A stretch of DNA of 64,000 bases from Betaproteobacteria bacterium (GTDB lineage: Bacteria > Pseudomonadota > Gammaproteobacteria > Burkholderiales > Eutrophovitaceae). The notes beneath the pieces were generated by a model. It was not told the DNA's origin. It ran no database searches and saw only the letters and a list, made by a program, of their open reading frames with translations. This document shows, one piece after another, positions 1 to 9,198 of the stretch (positions are counted from its first letter, which is position 1; each line of letters starts with the position of its first letter). Location: contig CP070643.1 of NCBI GenBank assembly GCA_020354125.1, forward strand, positions 2,898,372-2,962,371, in the 5' to 3' direction. The position numbers and the translations under genes are program-made.

Positions 1-561
1 CCGCTGGAAGGCAAGTCTGTACTGGTTGCTGGTGGTGCCGGACGGGTTGGCGCATACGCAGTGCAGATCGCAAGGCTGCATGGCGCACGGGTGATCGCCA
101 CCGCATCGAAGAGTAAGTGTGCGGATGTTGAGCAACTTGGTGCTGAGGCCTGCATCGATTACAAGGCTTCGCATCTGGAATCAAGATTGCGCGAAAGCGG
201 CGGTAAGCGGGGCTATGATCTGGTGGTCGAATCGCGGTTTGCGAGCAACATCGCATTGAATGCGCGAATTCTTGCGTGCAAGGGAGTCATCGCTACCTAC
301 GGTGTCGACGATGATCCGGCACCTGCCATTCCGGTAGTGCAACTTGTGATGATGAATGCGTCTTGCCGTTTTGTCGGAATTTTCGGTCTGAGCCGGAAAA
401 ACCTGCAGTCACATTTCGAGCGAATCAATCAACTGGCTGGTGACGGGAAGCTGCAACACCGGGTCGGGCTCGAGGCGCCACTTGCTGAAATCGTCAAAGC
501 CCATCAGGAGGTGCAGGAAGGCAAAGTGGCAGGCGCTGCCCTGATCAAAGTTGCGCAGTAG
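1..561 (+). CDS. Quinone oxidoreductase-like MDR protein (C-terminal part, 5' end outside window)
   Basis: The reading frame is open from base 1, so the N-terminal catalytic half lies outside the window. The visible 186 residues begin with the nucleotide-binding turn (VAGGAGRVGAYAVQIA), followed by the Rossmann strand ARVIATASKS. This is typical of zeta-crystallin-like NADPH:quinone reductases, a zinc-free branch of the MDR superfamily. The family reduces quinones or enones with NADPH in the cytosol. The substrate cannot be told. It converges with the hydrolase gene that ends at 583. Confidence 0.8.
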   Translation, partial: PLEGKSVLVAGGAGRVGAYAVQIARLHGARVIATASKSKCADVEQLGAEACIDYKASHLESRLRESGGKRGYDLVVESRFASNIALNARILACKGVIATYGVDDDPAPAIPVVQLVMMNASCRFVGIFGLSRKNLQSHFERINQLAGDGKLQHRVGLEAPLAEIVKAHQEVQEGKVAGAALIKVAQ

Positions 562-582
562 TCTTTCGACCCGCTGCGGGAG

Positions 583-1386
583 TTAGATACGTCGTGCGAG
601 GAAATCAGCCAATACCCGCGCGCACTCTTCTCCATGGGACAAGGGCAAGCCATGCCGCGAATGAGCAAACACCTGCATTTCGGAGCCGGGAATGGTGTCG
701 TGCATGCTATACATGACGGTGGCAGGAATGAACGGACTGTCATCAGGTGACAGTAGTAGCGTCGGCACTTCAATGCGGCTCAGGTCTGCCGTGAAGTCTG
801 CGCCCAGCAGCAGATCGGCAAGGTCCAGACATACGTCCATTGACACTTTCTCGTGAACGTCGCGATACCAGTCGTACGCTGCGTCATCGATAGCATTGTT
901 GTGAAAGCGCCACTGCATCATCTGTGCCGCCCATTTTTCCTGGCTGCCGGTTTTCACCATTTCGCGCCAGACATTGACGTTGCCGAGCAGCCCTCCTATC
1001 GGAGATGCATTCGAAAGCGTTAGTGAACGCAAGCGCTTTGGATGGGCGAGCGCCAGCGCGATTCCGATGGTGCCGCCGATTGATTCCCCGACAAGGTGGA
1101 AGCGTTCTGCTCCAGCGGCGTCAGCAACATGCAGAACATCGTCGACCAATCCGTCGAATGACCATTGGTAACCCTGCTCCGGAACGACTGACTCACCGTG
1201 CCCGCGCATGTCGAAACGGACCAGACGGTATTTTGCGGCCAAAACGCCGAGCCAGTCGGTCCACATGGCAATATGACCCGCAACACCATGGTTGAAGATG
1301 ATCGTTTGAGCGGCCTCCATCCATGGGGGGGTGAGGTCGCAGATCTCGTAATAGAGCTTTCCCGTGGGTGTACCAGCGAACGGCAT
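583..1386 (-). CDS. Alpha/beta hydrolase, enol-lactonase-like
   Basis: A 267-residue alpha/beta-fold hydrolase. The oxyanion His-Gly lies near residues 33-34, the strand before DMRGHGES near 59-66, and the nucleophile elbow GESIG puts the catalytic Ser at 102. A C-terminal Asp (in SPDDSPF) and His (in HSRHGLPLSH) complete the triad. Length and motif order match 3-oxoadipate enol-lactonases (PcaD) and related C-C or ester hydrolases, but no pca genes are adjacent, so the substrate is open. Two ATGs are adjacent; the second (1386) is chosen because AGGAG sits only 3 nt before the first. Confidence 0.85.
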   Translation of the reverse strand: MPFAGTPTGKLYYEICDLTPPWMEAAQTIIFNHGVAGHIAMWTDWLGVLAAKYRLVRFDMRGHGESVVPEQGYQWSFDGLVDDVLHVADAAGAERFHLVGESIGGTIGIALALAHPKRLRSLTLSNASPIGGLLGNVNVWREMVKTGSQEKWAAQMMQWRFHNNAIDDAAYDWYRDVHEKVSMDVCLDLADLLLGADFTADLSRIEVPTLLLSPDDSPFIPATVMYSMHDTIPGSEMQVFAHSRHGLPLSHGEECARVLADFLARRI

Positions 1387-1389
1387 CAT

Positions 1390-1722
1390 GTACTCCTCAA
1401 GACGGATATTTCACGGACAAACGAAACGGTGAATCTGCAGTCCTCGGTACCAGCATCGCAGCGGTCACGAACGCGCAACGTCATCAAGCGAATGATCGTT
1501 TCAATGCACCAGTCCACGCTTCCCGGCCGCGTTCATCGTACGCCACTGCTTCAGGTTCTGCCACCGGTCGAACAACGTCGCCTTATGCCGGGCAACCGTA
1601 CGGAGTGCCAGATCTACCAGCGCCTCAATGGGAGAAGACTGGCAATTTTTGGACCCGATGCTGCACTGCGCAGTATTGGCCTGCGCAGAGGCGATCAAAC
1701 CCCAGTTTGACTGCCCCTTTGC
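1390..1722. other. Intergenic stretch without a supported gene
   Basis: These 333 bases separate the hydrolase start from the dehydrogenase stop; both genes run on the minus strand. The only frames present are short, lack a ribosome-binding site and match nothing I recognise. The hydrolase ribosome-binding site (AGGAG) lies at the left edge. No clear terminator hairpin or repeat was seen. Confidence 0.5.
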
Positions 1723-2781
1723 TCAAATTGAATCAGCGATCGCCTTGCCCATGTCATCGGTATGGGCCTTGCCGCCGACGTCCGGGGTCCGAGGACCGTC
1801 GGTCAGGCAGGTTTCGACGGCCTTGATTATTGCCGCCGAGGCATCGGCATGGCCAAGATGATCCAGCATCATCGCTCCCGACCAAATTTGCGCAACAGGA
1901 TTGGCGATTTTCTTGCCGTAGATGTCCGGCGCCGAACCGTGAACAGGCTCGAATAGCGAAGGGAAGGTGCGCTCGGGATTGATGTTGCCCGATGGTGCAA
2001 TGCCGATGGTGCCCGCGGTCGCCGGACCCAGATCGGAGATGATGTCGCCGAACAGATTCGAAGCAACGATGACGTCGAAGCGCTGCGGGTTGAGTACCAG
2101 CTGGATCGTCAGGCCGTCGATGTGGTACTGGTCGGTTTTGATGTCGGGGTAGTTCTCCGACATCGCCTTGAAGCGCTCATCCCAGAATGGCATGGTGATC
2201 GATATGCCATTCGACTTGGTCGCTGAGGTGAGGTGTTTCTTGGGCCGATCCTTGGCGATTTCAAACGCGTACTTCATGATGCGGTCGACGCCTTTGCGCG
2301 TGAAGATCGATTGCTGCGTAACGGTTTCACGCTCGGTTCCGGCGAACATGCGTCCACCCACCGAAGAGTATTCACCTTCAGTGTTTTCGCGCACCACCAT
2401 GTAGTCGATGTCGCCGATTTTGCGTCCGGCTAGTGGGCAGGTAATACCCGGCATCAGCCGCACCGGGCGCAGGTTGACGTACTGGTCGAAATCGCGACGA
2501 AAGTTGATCAGCGAATCCCAAAGTGATTTGTGATCGGGAACAATTGCCGGCCAGCCGGTGGCGCCGAAGAAAACGCAATCGTGCCCGGCGATCTTGTCGC
2601 GCCAGTCGGGCGGCATCCACCAGCCGTGCTTCTCGTAGTTGTCGCAACTCCAGTCGAATTCATCGAACGTGAATTCGATGCCGAACTTGCGTCCGACCGC
2701 GTCGAGCGCGCGAATGCCCTCGGGCATTACTTCCTTGCCGATACCGTCACCGGCGATCACAGCAATCTTGTATGAACTCAT
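1723..2781 (-). CDS. Tartrate/D-malate dehydrogenase-like beta-decarboxylating dehydrogenase
   Basis: A 352-residue member of the isocitrate/isopropylmalate dehydrogenase superfamily, closest by motif to tartrate dehydrogenase/decarboxylase (TtuC/DmlA type). It shows the N-terminal IAGDGIGKEV, the arginine cluster around NLRPVRLMPG, the loop VVRENTEGEYSS, and the metal-binding segment NLFGDIISDLGPATAG with GSAPDIYGK after it. The family oxidises a 2-hydroxyacid with NAD+ and a divalent metal, often with loss of CO2 from the beta-carboxylate. The start has AGGAAATCAGG upstream. It is divergent from the MDR gene at 2998, so the 216 bases between them should hold both promoters. The 2-oxoacid it makes could feed the TPP decarboxylase downstream (inference). 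Confidence 0.88.
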   Translation of the reverse strand: MSSYKIAVIAGDGIGKEVMPEGIRALDAVGRKFGIEFTFDEFDWSCDNYEKHGWWMPPDWRDKIAGHDCVFFGATGWPAIVPDHKSLWDSLINFRRDFDQYVNLRPVRLMPGITCPLAGRKIGDIDYMVVRENTEGEYSSVGGRMFAGTERETVTQQSIFTRKGVDRIMKYAFEIAKDRPKKHLTSATKSNGISITMPFWDERFKAMSENYPDIKTDQYHIDGLTIQLVLNPQRFDVIVASNLFGDIISDLGPATAGTIGIAPSGNINPERTFPSLFEPVHGSAPDIYGKKIANPVAQIWSGAMMLDHLGHADASAAIIKAVETCLTDGPRTPDVGGKAHTDDMGKAIADSI

Positions 2782-2997
2782 CCTGATTTCCTGAGACGTT
2801 ACGCAGTCGGTCGATTGACCGCCGCGGAACGAAGCATTTTAACGTAGCGCCTGTCGCGATGCAGTGGCCAAGCGTGTAAAGTCCGGCTTTCTTCATCGGC
2901 CGGGCCGATTCAGTAACATATCGGTCTTGCTGCCGGATTGGACCTCGTTGGAAAGGGTGACGCCGGCGAAACGGATATTGCGGAGGAGTAAGGCAAA

Positions 2998-4020
2998 GTG
3001 TTACCTGGAACGAAAATGCGCGCCGTCGAGGCCACGGATTTTTCCATCGATGCGCTTGGTCTCGTCGAGCGCCCGGTACCGGAGGTGCGCCGCGGCGAAA
3101 TCCTAATCAAGATTAGTGCGGCCAGCCTCAATTACCGTGACCTCGCGATCCTTGCCCAGAAATACATGCCAAAGCTGAAGTTGCCGTACGTACCGGCATC
3201 GGATTGCTGCGGTGAGGTGGTGGAGATTGGCGACGATGTCAGCCGTTTTCGGGAAGGAGATCGCGTCATCCCCGTCTATACGCAGGGCTGGCACGATGGC
3301 AGGCCGACGCCGCAGCAGCGGACCGGGCGCACCCTTGGCGCGCCACTCTCGGGCGTGCTGCAAGAATACGTTGCGGTCCCCGAGGAAGAAGCGGTCACCG
3401 CGCCTGGCAACTTGAGCGACGTGGAAGCGTCGACGTTGCCAATCGCCGCCCTGACTGCCTGGTCGACGCTACAAGAAGGCGGTATCAAGAGTGGTGATGT
3501 GGTATTGGTCCAGGGTACCGGCGGTGTTGCCCTGTTTGCGCTGCAGTTCGCCAAGCTGGCCGGGGCGCAGGTGATTGTGCTGTCTTCGAGCGACGAAAAA
3601 CTCGCCAATGCGAAGAAACTGGGTGCCGACGTCGGTATCAATTACCGGTCGACACCTGATTGGGATGCTGCCGTAAAGGATTCGACCGCCGGCAGAGGGG
3701 CAGATATCATCGTTGAGACCGCCGGGTCGACGTTGTCGAAGTCGCTCGCGGCGGTGACCTTCGGCGGCTTCATAGGAGTGATCGGATTTGTCGCCGGGCA
3801 TGAGGCGCAAATCTCGGTGCGTTCGTTGATTGGCCCGATGATTCGCGTACAAGGAATTGCCGTCGGACCGCGTAGCCGCTTCGAAGCGATGAATCGTGCA
3901 ATTGTCAGTCACAAGCTCAAGCCAGTGGTCGATTCGACATTCGAACTGACGCATGTTGCGGACGCGTTCAGGCGTCTCGAGCATGGTCAGCATTTCGGAA
4001 AGATAGTAATCAATATATGA
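2998..4020 (+). CDS. Zinc-independent MDR alcohol dehydrogenase/quinone reductase
   Basis: A 340-residue medium-chain dehydrogenase/reductase. The cofactor turn is VQGTGGVALFALQFAKLAGA, about residues 163-182. The usual zinc-ligand Cys of alcohol dehydrogenases is replaced by NYRDLAIL, which places it in the non-zinc branch. It could be an NAD(P)-dependent reductase of an enone or aldehyde. I take the GTG at 2998 because GGAGGAG lies nine bases upstream; an ATG at 3016 is an alternative. It is the first gene of the plus-strand catabolic run and resembles the fragment at 1-561. Confidence 0.88.
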   Translation: MLPGTKMRAVEATDFSIDALGLVERPVPEVRRGEILIKISAASLNYRDLAILAQKYMPKLKLPYVPASDCCGEVVEIGDDVSRFREGDRVIPVYTQGWHDGRPTPQQRTGRTLGAPLSGVLQEYVAVPEEEAVTAPGNLSDVEASTLPIAALTAWSTLQEGGIKSGDVVLVQGTGGVALFALQFAKLAGAQVIVLSSSDEKLANAKKLGADVGINYRSTPDWDAAVKDSTAGRGADIIVETAGSTLSKSLAAVTFGGFIGVIGFVAGHEAQISVRSLIGPMIRVQGIAVGPRSRFEAMNRAIVSHKLKPVVDSTFELTHVADAFRRLEHGQHFGKIVINI

Positions 4021-4119
4021 AACGTGTGAAGCGTGGCGTGTCCACGTTTACCGCAGTTCACCGGTTTGCGGCGGTTCAACTGTGTAGCACAACGACGGGT
4101 AGCGAAACGGATTAAGGCT

Positions 4120-4644
4120 ATGGATACAGCGGGTAGCGACTGGAGCCAACAACTTTACGAGACGCTGAAGCGGCAGAGCATCAAGCAGGTCAGCATGGTG
4201 CCCGATGCCGGTCACGCTAACCTCATCAGGCTGTGCGAAGCGGATGGCGAGATGAAACTTGTGCGGCTGACTACCGAGGAAGAAGGCGTTGCGCTCGCAG
4301 TCGGCGCCTGGCTTGGCGGCGACAAGAGCGTGCTTCTGATGCAATCGAGCGGTGTTGGAAACTGCGTCAACATGCTGTCGATGCTCAGCGTTTGCCAAGT
4401 GCCGTTGCCAATGTTGATCACCATGCGCGGCGACTGGGCCGAATTCAACCCCTGGCAAGTGCCGATGGGGCGCGCCACGCAGGCTGTGCTGGAAGAGATG
4501 GGCACACTGGTCAGTCGTGCCGATCATGTCGAGGATCTGGCGCCGCTGGCTGAGGGCACACTGCGCATTGCTTTCAACACGCTGCGCCCGGCCGCGTTGC
4601 TGATCGGGCAGCGCCTGCTTGGTGCCAAGACCTTTGGCAAATAG
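4120..4644 (+). CDS. TPP-dependent 2-oxoacid decarboxylase, alpha subunit (ComD-like)
   Basis: A 174-residue protein matching only the N-terminal (pyrimidine-binding) domain of thiamine-diphosphate enzymes. The Glu that activates the cofactor sits in TTEEEGVALAVGAWLGG, followed by LMQSSGVGNCVNMLSML. This split form is known for sulfopyruvate decarboxylase (ComD) and is related to phosphonopyruvate decarboxylase. It needs the partner at 4727 to form a full active site. I use the ATG at 4120; an upstream extension to 4033 would add 29 residues with no family support. The substrate cannot be read from sequence: sulfopyruvate is possible, but no other sulfonate gene is nearby. Confidence 0.82.
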   Translation: MDTAGSDWSQQLYETLKRQSIKQVSMVPDAGHANLIRLCEADGEMKLVRLTTEEEGVALAVGAWLGGDKSVLLMQSSGVGNCVNMLSMLSVCQVPLPMLITMRGDWAEFNPWQVPMGRATQAVLEEMGTLVSRADHVEDLAPLAEGTLRIAFNTLRPAALLIGQRLLGAKTFGK

Positions 4645-4726
4645 GCGGCGGATGCGGTGCGGTTAGCAGTGACAATACATCAGCGCGGCAATCTGATAAA
4701 CGCCTGCGCTCACGAGAGGAAAAGAG

Positions 4727-5341
4727 ATGGCTGAAGTAAACGAGACTGGGGGCGAGTCGCTGCAGCGGCGCGAAGTCGTAAAGGCGTTACTCGCCGATCG
4801 CGGCGATTTGCTGGTGGTGGCCGGCCTCGGCGCACCCGCGTGGGACGCGACTGAAGCGGGCGATCATCCGTTGACTTTCCCGCTATGGGGTGGCATGGGC
4901 GGTGCCGTAATGATCGGTCTCGGACTGGCACTGGCGCAGCCCACTCGCAATGTGCTGGTGATTACAGGTGATGGCGAGATGCTGATGGGGCTGGGATCGC
5001 TTGCCACGGTTGGCGTTACGCGACCGACCAATCTTTCTGTCGTCGTGCTCGACAATGAGGTTTACGGAGAGACCGGGCAGCAGAAAACGCACACTGCCTA
5101 TGGTGTAGACCTGGCAGCCACGGCACGCGCTTGCGGTTTCGTCGCGGCGTCAGTTGTTACTGCACACGAAGAGATCGCGCCATTGCGCGCGGCCATTCAT
5201 GCTGGTGCTGGTCCCCTGTTCGCCCAGGTCAAGATTTCATCGGAGCAAATGCCTCTGGTGTTGCCGCCGCGTGATGGTGCGCAGCTGAAGAACCGCTTCC
5301 GGGAAGCATTACTCGGCGCCGTGGCGCACACGGCGGCTTAG
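4727..5341 (+). CDS. TPP-dependent 2-oxoacid decarboxylase, beta subunit (ComE-like)
   Basis: A 204-residue protein that is the C-terminal, diphosphate-binding half of a TPP enzyme. The motif starts at ITGDGEMLMGLGSLATVG and ends with the metal-binding Asn in VVVLDNEVYGETGQQKTHT. The last stretch closely resembles ComE of sulfopyruvate decarboxylase. WGGMGGAVMIGLGLALAQP is the usual helix before it. The ribosome-binding site is GAGAGGAAAAGAG. It lies 82 bases after the alpha-subunit gene and very probably forms one enzyme with it. Expected reaction: a 2-oxoacid to an aldehyde and CO2. Confidence 0.85.
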   Translation: MAEVNETGGESLQRREVVKALLADRGDLLVVAGLGAPAWDATEAGDHPLTFPLWGGMGGAVMIGLGLALAQPTRNVLVITGDGEMLMGLGSLATVGVTRPTNLSVVVLDNEVYGETGQQKTHTAYGVDLAATARACGFVAASVVTAHEEIAPLRAAIHAGAGPLFAQVKISSEQMPLVLPPRDGAQLKNRFREALLGAVAHTAA

Positions 5342-5435
5342 AAGATTGAAGCAGGTGCAGAGGCGCGCATCGCAAACTGAAACAGGCGATGACTGGCTTT
5401 GCCGCAAAGCAGTATTGAGAGGAGAAAGATTTCTG

Positions 5436-6614
5436 ATGCGACCGTTGGAAGGCGTTACTGTCGTTGCACTTGAGCATGTCATTGCCGGGCCATTTTGTAC
5501 CCGGCAGCTCGCGGATCTGGGTGCGCGGGTGATCAAGATCGAACGGCCCGGCGTAGGCGATCCCACCCGTGCCTACGATGACCGTGTCAACGGCCTTGCA
5601 TCACACTTTGTATGGACCAATCGTTCGAAAGAAAGTATCACCCTGAACCTCAAACAAGACGAGGCCAAGGAAGTCGTCCTCAAGTTGCTGGAGAAAGCCG
5701 ATGTTCTGCTGCAAAACCTCGCTCCTGGGGCAGCAGCACGCATGGGTTTTTCCTACGACGCGCTGAAAGATCGCTTTCCGCGGCTTATTGTGTGTGACAT
5801 ATCCGGCTACGGTGCCGACGGTCCTTATCGTGACAAGAAAGCCTACGATTTGCTGATCCAGGCCGAGTCGGGGCTTGTATCGATAACCGGTAGCCCCGAA
5901 ACGCCCTCTAAAGCGGGTTGTTCCATCGTCGATATCTCGGCGGGCATGTATGCCTATAGCAATATTCTTGCTGCGTTGATCCAGCGCGGCAAGACTGGCA
6001 AAGGTTGCAATATCGATATCTCCATGCTGGAAAGCATGTGCGAGTGGATGAGCTTTCCGCTCTATTACGCCTACGAGGGTGCTCCGCCGCCACCGCGCAC
6101 CGGGGCGTCACACGCGACTATTTATCCCTACGGCCCGTTCGAAGCCGGCGATGGCAGTGTGGTCATGGTCGGTCTACAGAACGAACGCGAATGGGCAGTG
6201 TTCTGTGACAAGGTGCTGGAGAAGCCGGAACTGAAAAGCGACGAGCGGTTCTCGTCCGCCACGCGCCGTTCCGATGCAAGGCAGGCACTGAACCAGATCA
6301 TCGTTGAAGCGTTTTCCGGCATGACGGGCGAACAGGTAGTGGCGCGGCTCGACGAAGCAAAAATCGGCAATTCGTCGATGAACGACATGGCCCATGTCTG
6401 GAATCACAAGCAGCTTGCGGCGCGCGAACGCTGGGCCGAGGTGGATACAACTGCGGGCAAGGTCAAGGCGATGATGCCGCCCGGCATGCCTGAGGATTTC
6501 GAGCCGCGGATGGATGCTGTTCCGGGGGTCGGCGAACACACTGATGCGATACTCGCGGAACTGGGGTATGGCGAAAAACAGATTGCACGCCTGCGCAAAA
6601 CCGGTGCAGTTTGA
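5436..6614 (+). CDS. CaiB/BaiF family class III CoA-transferase
   Basis: A 392-residue class III CoA-transferase, which moves CoA between acyl groups through an aspartyl-CoA anhydride. It begins with LEGVTVVALEHVIAGPFCTRQ, has ADLGARVIKIERPGVGD, and the probable catalytic Asp is D166 in SIVDISAGMYAYSN. The start at 5436 has GAGAGGAGAAAG upstream; an earlier TTG at 5346 would add 30 unrelated residues. Family members act on carnitine, formate/oxalate, succinate/mesaconate/itaconate or 2-methylacyl substrates. Its place before an aldehyde dehydrogenase and a MaoC hydratase suggests that it activates the acid formed from the aldehyde (inference). Confidence 0.9.
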   Translation: MRPLEGVTVVALEHVIAGPFCTRQLADLGARVIKIERPGVGDPTRAYDDRVNGLASHFVWTNRSKESITLNLKQDEAKEVVLKLLEKADVLLQNLAPGAAARMGFSYDALKDRFPRLIVCDISGYGADGPYRDKKAYDLLIQAESGLVSITGSPETPSKAGCSIVDISAGMYAYSNILAALIQRGKTGKGCNIDISMLESMCEWMSFPLYYAYEGAPPPPRTGASHATIYPYGPFEAGDGSVVMVGLQNEREWAVFCDKVLEKPELKSDERFSSATRRSDARQALNQIIVEAFSGMTGEQVVARLDEAKIGNSSMNDMAHVWNHKQLAARERWAEVDTTAGKVKAMMPPGMPEDFEPRMDAVPGVGEHTDAILAELGYGEKQIARLRKTGAV

Positions 6615-6676
6615 CGCATCAGGAGATAAAGCAGCTGCCGGGCAGGACGAATGATGGAAACTGATGGAGACAGGAA

Positions 6677-8131
6677 ATGACAGCAGCAGAAATTGAGTCG
6701 TACGCCCAGTTGATCGACGGCAAGCAGGTACAGGCGGCAAGCGGTGGCAGCCTGCCGATGATTGACCCTTGCAATGGTGAACCCTTCGCACGCATCCCGG
6801 CCGGCGATGCCGAAGACATCGACCGCGCGGTGCGCGCTGCGCAGGCGGCACTGGACGGTGCGTGGGGCAAGACGGCGCCAGTCGAGCGCAGCCGCATCAT
6901 GCAGCGCTGGGCGCAGTTGATCATGGACCACTTTGAAGAATTGGCTGCGCTGGAGTCGCGCGATACCGGCAAGCCGCTGACGGCGGGGCGTGCCGACATC
7001 ACCGCCACAGTGCGTTATTTCGAGTTCTATGCCGGTGCCGCTGACAAACTGCACGGCCAGGTCATTCCCTACCTCGATGGATACTCGGTTAATGTGCTGC
7101 GTGTACCGCACGGCGTAACCGGGCACATCATTCCCTGGAACTATCCGGCGCAGCAGTACGCACGTACGGTCGCCGCGGCGATTGCTGTTGGCAATGCTGC
7201 CGTGGTCAAGCCTTCTGAAGATGCTTGTTTGTCCACCATCAAAATCTCGCAGTTGGGTGTCGAAGCCGGTTTACCGGACGGCGCACTGAATGTCGTGACC
7301 GGTCTCGGAGAATCGGCAGGTGCTGCGCTGTCAGCGCATCCGGAGGTTAATTTCATCAGCTTTACCGGCTCACCGGAAGTTGGAACACTGGTGCAGCAGG
7401 CCGCAGCGCGCAACCACATTGGCTGTACCCTGGAACTGGGTGGCAAGTCACCACAGGTCGTTTTCGCTGACGCTGATCTCGACATGGCATTGCCCGTCGT
7501 GGTCAAGGCCATCATCCAGCATGCTGGTCAGACCTGTTCGGCGGGTAGTCGCGTGTTGGTCGAGCAATCGATCTATGAACAGTTCGTCGGCAAGATTGCT
7601 GATGCGTTTTCCAAACTGCGTGTTGGTACCCCGGAGATGGATCTGGACTGTGGTCCGCTGATGAATTCCGCCCAGCGTGACAAGGTCATTGGTTTCACCA
7701 AAGACGCGGTCGACAGCGGTATCCTGTTACTCGCCGAGGGCAGGCTCGCCGAAGGGCTGAATTCCAACGGCTACTGGGTCAAGCCGGCGCTGTTCGGTAA
7801 CGTGCCGCGCGATCACAAGCTCGCTTGTGAAGAGGTTTTCGGTCCGGTGTTGTCGGCCATTCCGTTCAAGGATGAGGATGATGCAGTGGAACTGGCGAAC
7901 GCGACCGACTACGGGCTGGTTGGCGCGGTGTGGACTAGCAACGGCGATCGTCAGCAGCGTGTGGCCAAGCGCATGGATTGTGGACAGGTTTTCATCAACA
8001 ACTTCGGAGCCGGCGGCGGAGTTGAATTACCGTTTGGCGGCATGAAGAAAAGCGGGCACGGTCGCGAGAAAGGTTTTCTTGCTCTCGAGCACATGACAAC
8101 GACTAAGACCGTCGTACATTTCCACGGGTGA
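6677..8131 (+). CDS. NAD(P)-dependent aldehyde dehydrogenase
   Basis: A 484-residue aldehyde dehydrogenase of normal length. The general-base Glu is E253 (LELGGKSPQ) and the catalytic Cys is C287 (GQTCSAGSRV). IIPWNYPAQQ and FTGSPEVG are the usual cofactor-site motifs, and the C-terminus ends in GHGREKGFLALEHMTTTK. It resembles betaine-aldehyde and other small aliphatic aldehyde dehydrogenases. Placed after the TPP decarboxylase genes, its likely substrate is the aldehyde they release. A short purine-rich site (AGACAGGAA) precedes the ATG. Directly after the stop lies copy 1 of a palindromic repeat. Confidence 0.93.
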   Translation: MTAAEIESYAQLIDGKQVQAASGGSLPMIDPCNGEPFARIPAGDAEDIDRAVRAAQAALDGAWGKTAPVERSRIMQRWAQLIMDHFEELAALESRDTGKPLTAGRADITATVRYFEFYAGAADKLHGQVIPYLDGYSVNVLRVPHGVTGHIIPWNYPAQQYARTVAAAIAVGNAAVVKPSEDACLSTIKISQLGVEAGLPDGALNVVTGLGESAGAALSAHPEVNFISFTGSPEVGTLVQQAAARNHIGCTLELGGKSPQVVFADADLDMALPVVVKAIIQHAGQTCSAGSRVLVEQSIYEQFVGKIADAFSKLRVGTPEMDLDCGPLMNSAQRDKVIGFTKDAVDSGILLLAEGRLAEGLNSNGYWVKPALFGNVPRDHKLACEEVFGPVLSAIPFKDEDDAVELANATDYGLVGAVWTSNGDRQQRVAKRMDCGQVFINNFGAGGGVELPFGGMKKSGHGREKGFLALEHMTTTKTVVHFHG

Positions 8132-8289
8132 CAATCTGAAAAAGAAGCTGCTGTGCAAACCGATTGCTGCGTCACGTGCTCGCTTACTCCTCGCCTGCCT
8201 TCTTGGTGCGTCTCGTCGTGCACACGATTCTTTCGAAACCGGCGGTTCCTTGCACTCGACTTGCTCGCGACGCTTCTTTTTGCAGATTG
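8132..8289. repeat. Palindromic intergenic repeat, copy 1
   Basis: A 158-bp element starts one base after the aldehyde dehydrogenase stop and ends shortly before the hydratase gene. Its ends are imperfect inverted repeats: CAATCTGAAAAAGAAGC on the left and the complement of CAATCTGCAAAAAGAAGC on the right. Two blocks match copy 2 in the same order and orientation: 8161-8192 (29 of 32 bases) and 8212-8258 (43 of 47 bases). No protein is encoded. It may fold in the transcript between the two genes. Confidence 0.75.
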
Positions 8290-8311
8290 AAGGAGTTGGA
8301 ATAGGTTGACT

Positions 8312-9169
8312 ATGAGCGATAAATTTTCGATAGATCATCTGCGCGAATGGATTGGCCGGACCGAGACACGTCGCGACCATATCGGAGCGACACAAGTCGG
8401 CCAGATGTATGCAACGTTGGATCGTGACGAGCCTGAGCAGCTTACCAACAGCGAACTGCCGCTCGCTTGGCACTGGATGTTCTTCGCGGCCGTGGCGCGC
8501 CACACTGACGTCGGACCGGACGGTCATCCGAAACGTGGCGGGTTTCTCCCGCCAGTGCCGCTGCCCCGGCGCATGTGGGCCGGCGGCAGACTGAGCTACC
8601 ACCACGCATTGCGCGTGGGCGATGACATTGAGCGCACTTCGCGTGTTACCGACGTTGTTGCCAAGCAGGGGCGCACCGGGCAAATGGTGTTCGTCAAAGT
8701 AGAGCACGAAATCAGCGATGCGGATGGAGTTGCCATCAAGGAAGAGCACGATATCGTTTATCGTGAGAACCCCAAGCAAGATGAACCACAGCCACAGCCG
8801 CGTCAAGCGCCAGAAGACGAGACATTCTCTCGCGAGATTGATCCCGATCCGGTTATGCTATTTCGCTACTCGGCGCTGACATTCAACGGTCACCGCATCC
8901 ATTACGACCGGAGCTATGTCACCGAAGTAGAAGGTTACCCGGGACTCATCGTGCATGGGCCGCTCACGGCGACCTTTCTGGTCGAGTTGCTGCGCGACAG
9001 CCTGCCTGATGCCCAAGTGCGCAGTTTCAGCTTTCGTGCTGTTCGTCCTTTGTTCGACATACATCGCTTTCAGGTCTGTGGTCGTCAGGGCGATGACGGC
9101 CGCGTCAGGCTCTGGACGCGCGATCATGAGGGTTGGCTCACAATGGAAGCCAGCGCCACGCTGGCGTAA
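8312..9169 (+). CDS. MaoC-like double-hotdog acyl-CoA hydratase (mesaconyl-C4-CoA hydratase-like)
   Basis: A 285-residue protein with two hotdog-type halves. The N-terminal half holds LAWHWMFFAAV and GGFLPPVPLPRRMWAGG. The C-terminal half has the hydratase segment ALTFNGHRIHYDRSYV followed by GYPGLIVHGPL. This layout matches the FAS1-like dehydratase/mesaconyl-C4-CoA hydratase and 3-methylfumaryl-CoA hydratase group, which add water to an enoyl-CoA. The ATG at 8312 is used. A TTG at 8306 lies 10 bases after AAGGAG and could be the true start. It is followed 29 bases later by an acyl-CoA dehydrogenase, which would supply the enoyl-CoA. Confidence 0.82.
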   Translation: MSDKFSIDHLREWIGRTETRRDHIGATQVGQMYATLDRDEPEQLTNSELPLAWHWMFFAAVARHTDVGPDGHPKRGGFLPPVPLPRRMWAGGRLSYHHALRVGDDIERTSRVTDVVAKQGRTGQMVFVKVEHEISDADGVAIKEEHDIVYRENPKQDEPQPQPRQAPEDETFSREIDPDPVMLFRYSALTFNGHRIHYDRSYVTEVEGYPGLIVHGPLTATFLVELLRDSLPDAQVRSFSFRAVRPLFDIHRFQVCGRQGDDGRVRLWTRDHEGWLTMEASATLA

Positions 9170-9198
9170 GCCTCGAGTAACCGCCAGAAGATCATTCT

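Noticed and set aside
1501..1698. 65-residue minus-strand frame between the hydrolase and the tartrate dehydrogenase-like gene
   Set aside because: No ribosome-binding site and no recognisable family; the length is expected by chance.
4120..5341. Sulfolactate/coenzyme M (sulfopyruvate decarboxylase) assignment for the split TPP enzyme
   Set aside because: The similarity to ComD/ComE is clear, but no sulfoacetaldehyde acetyltransferase (Xsc), sulfolactate dehydrogenase or sulfonate transporter is present, so the substrate is left open.
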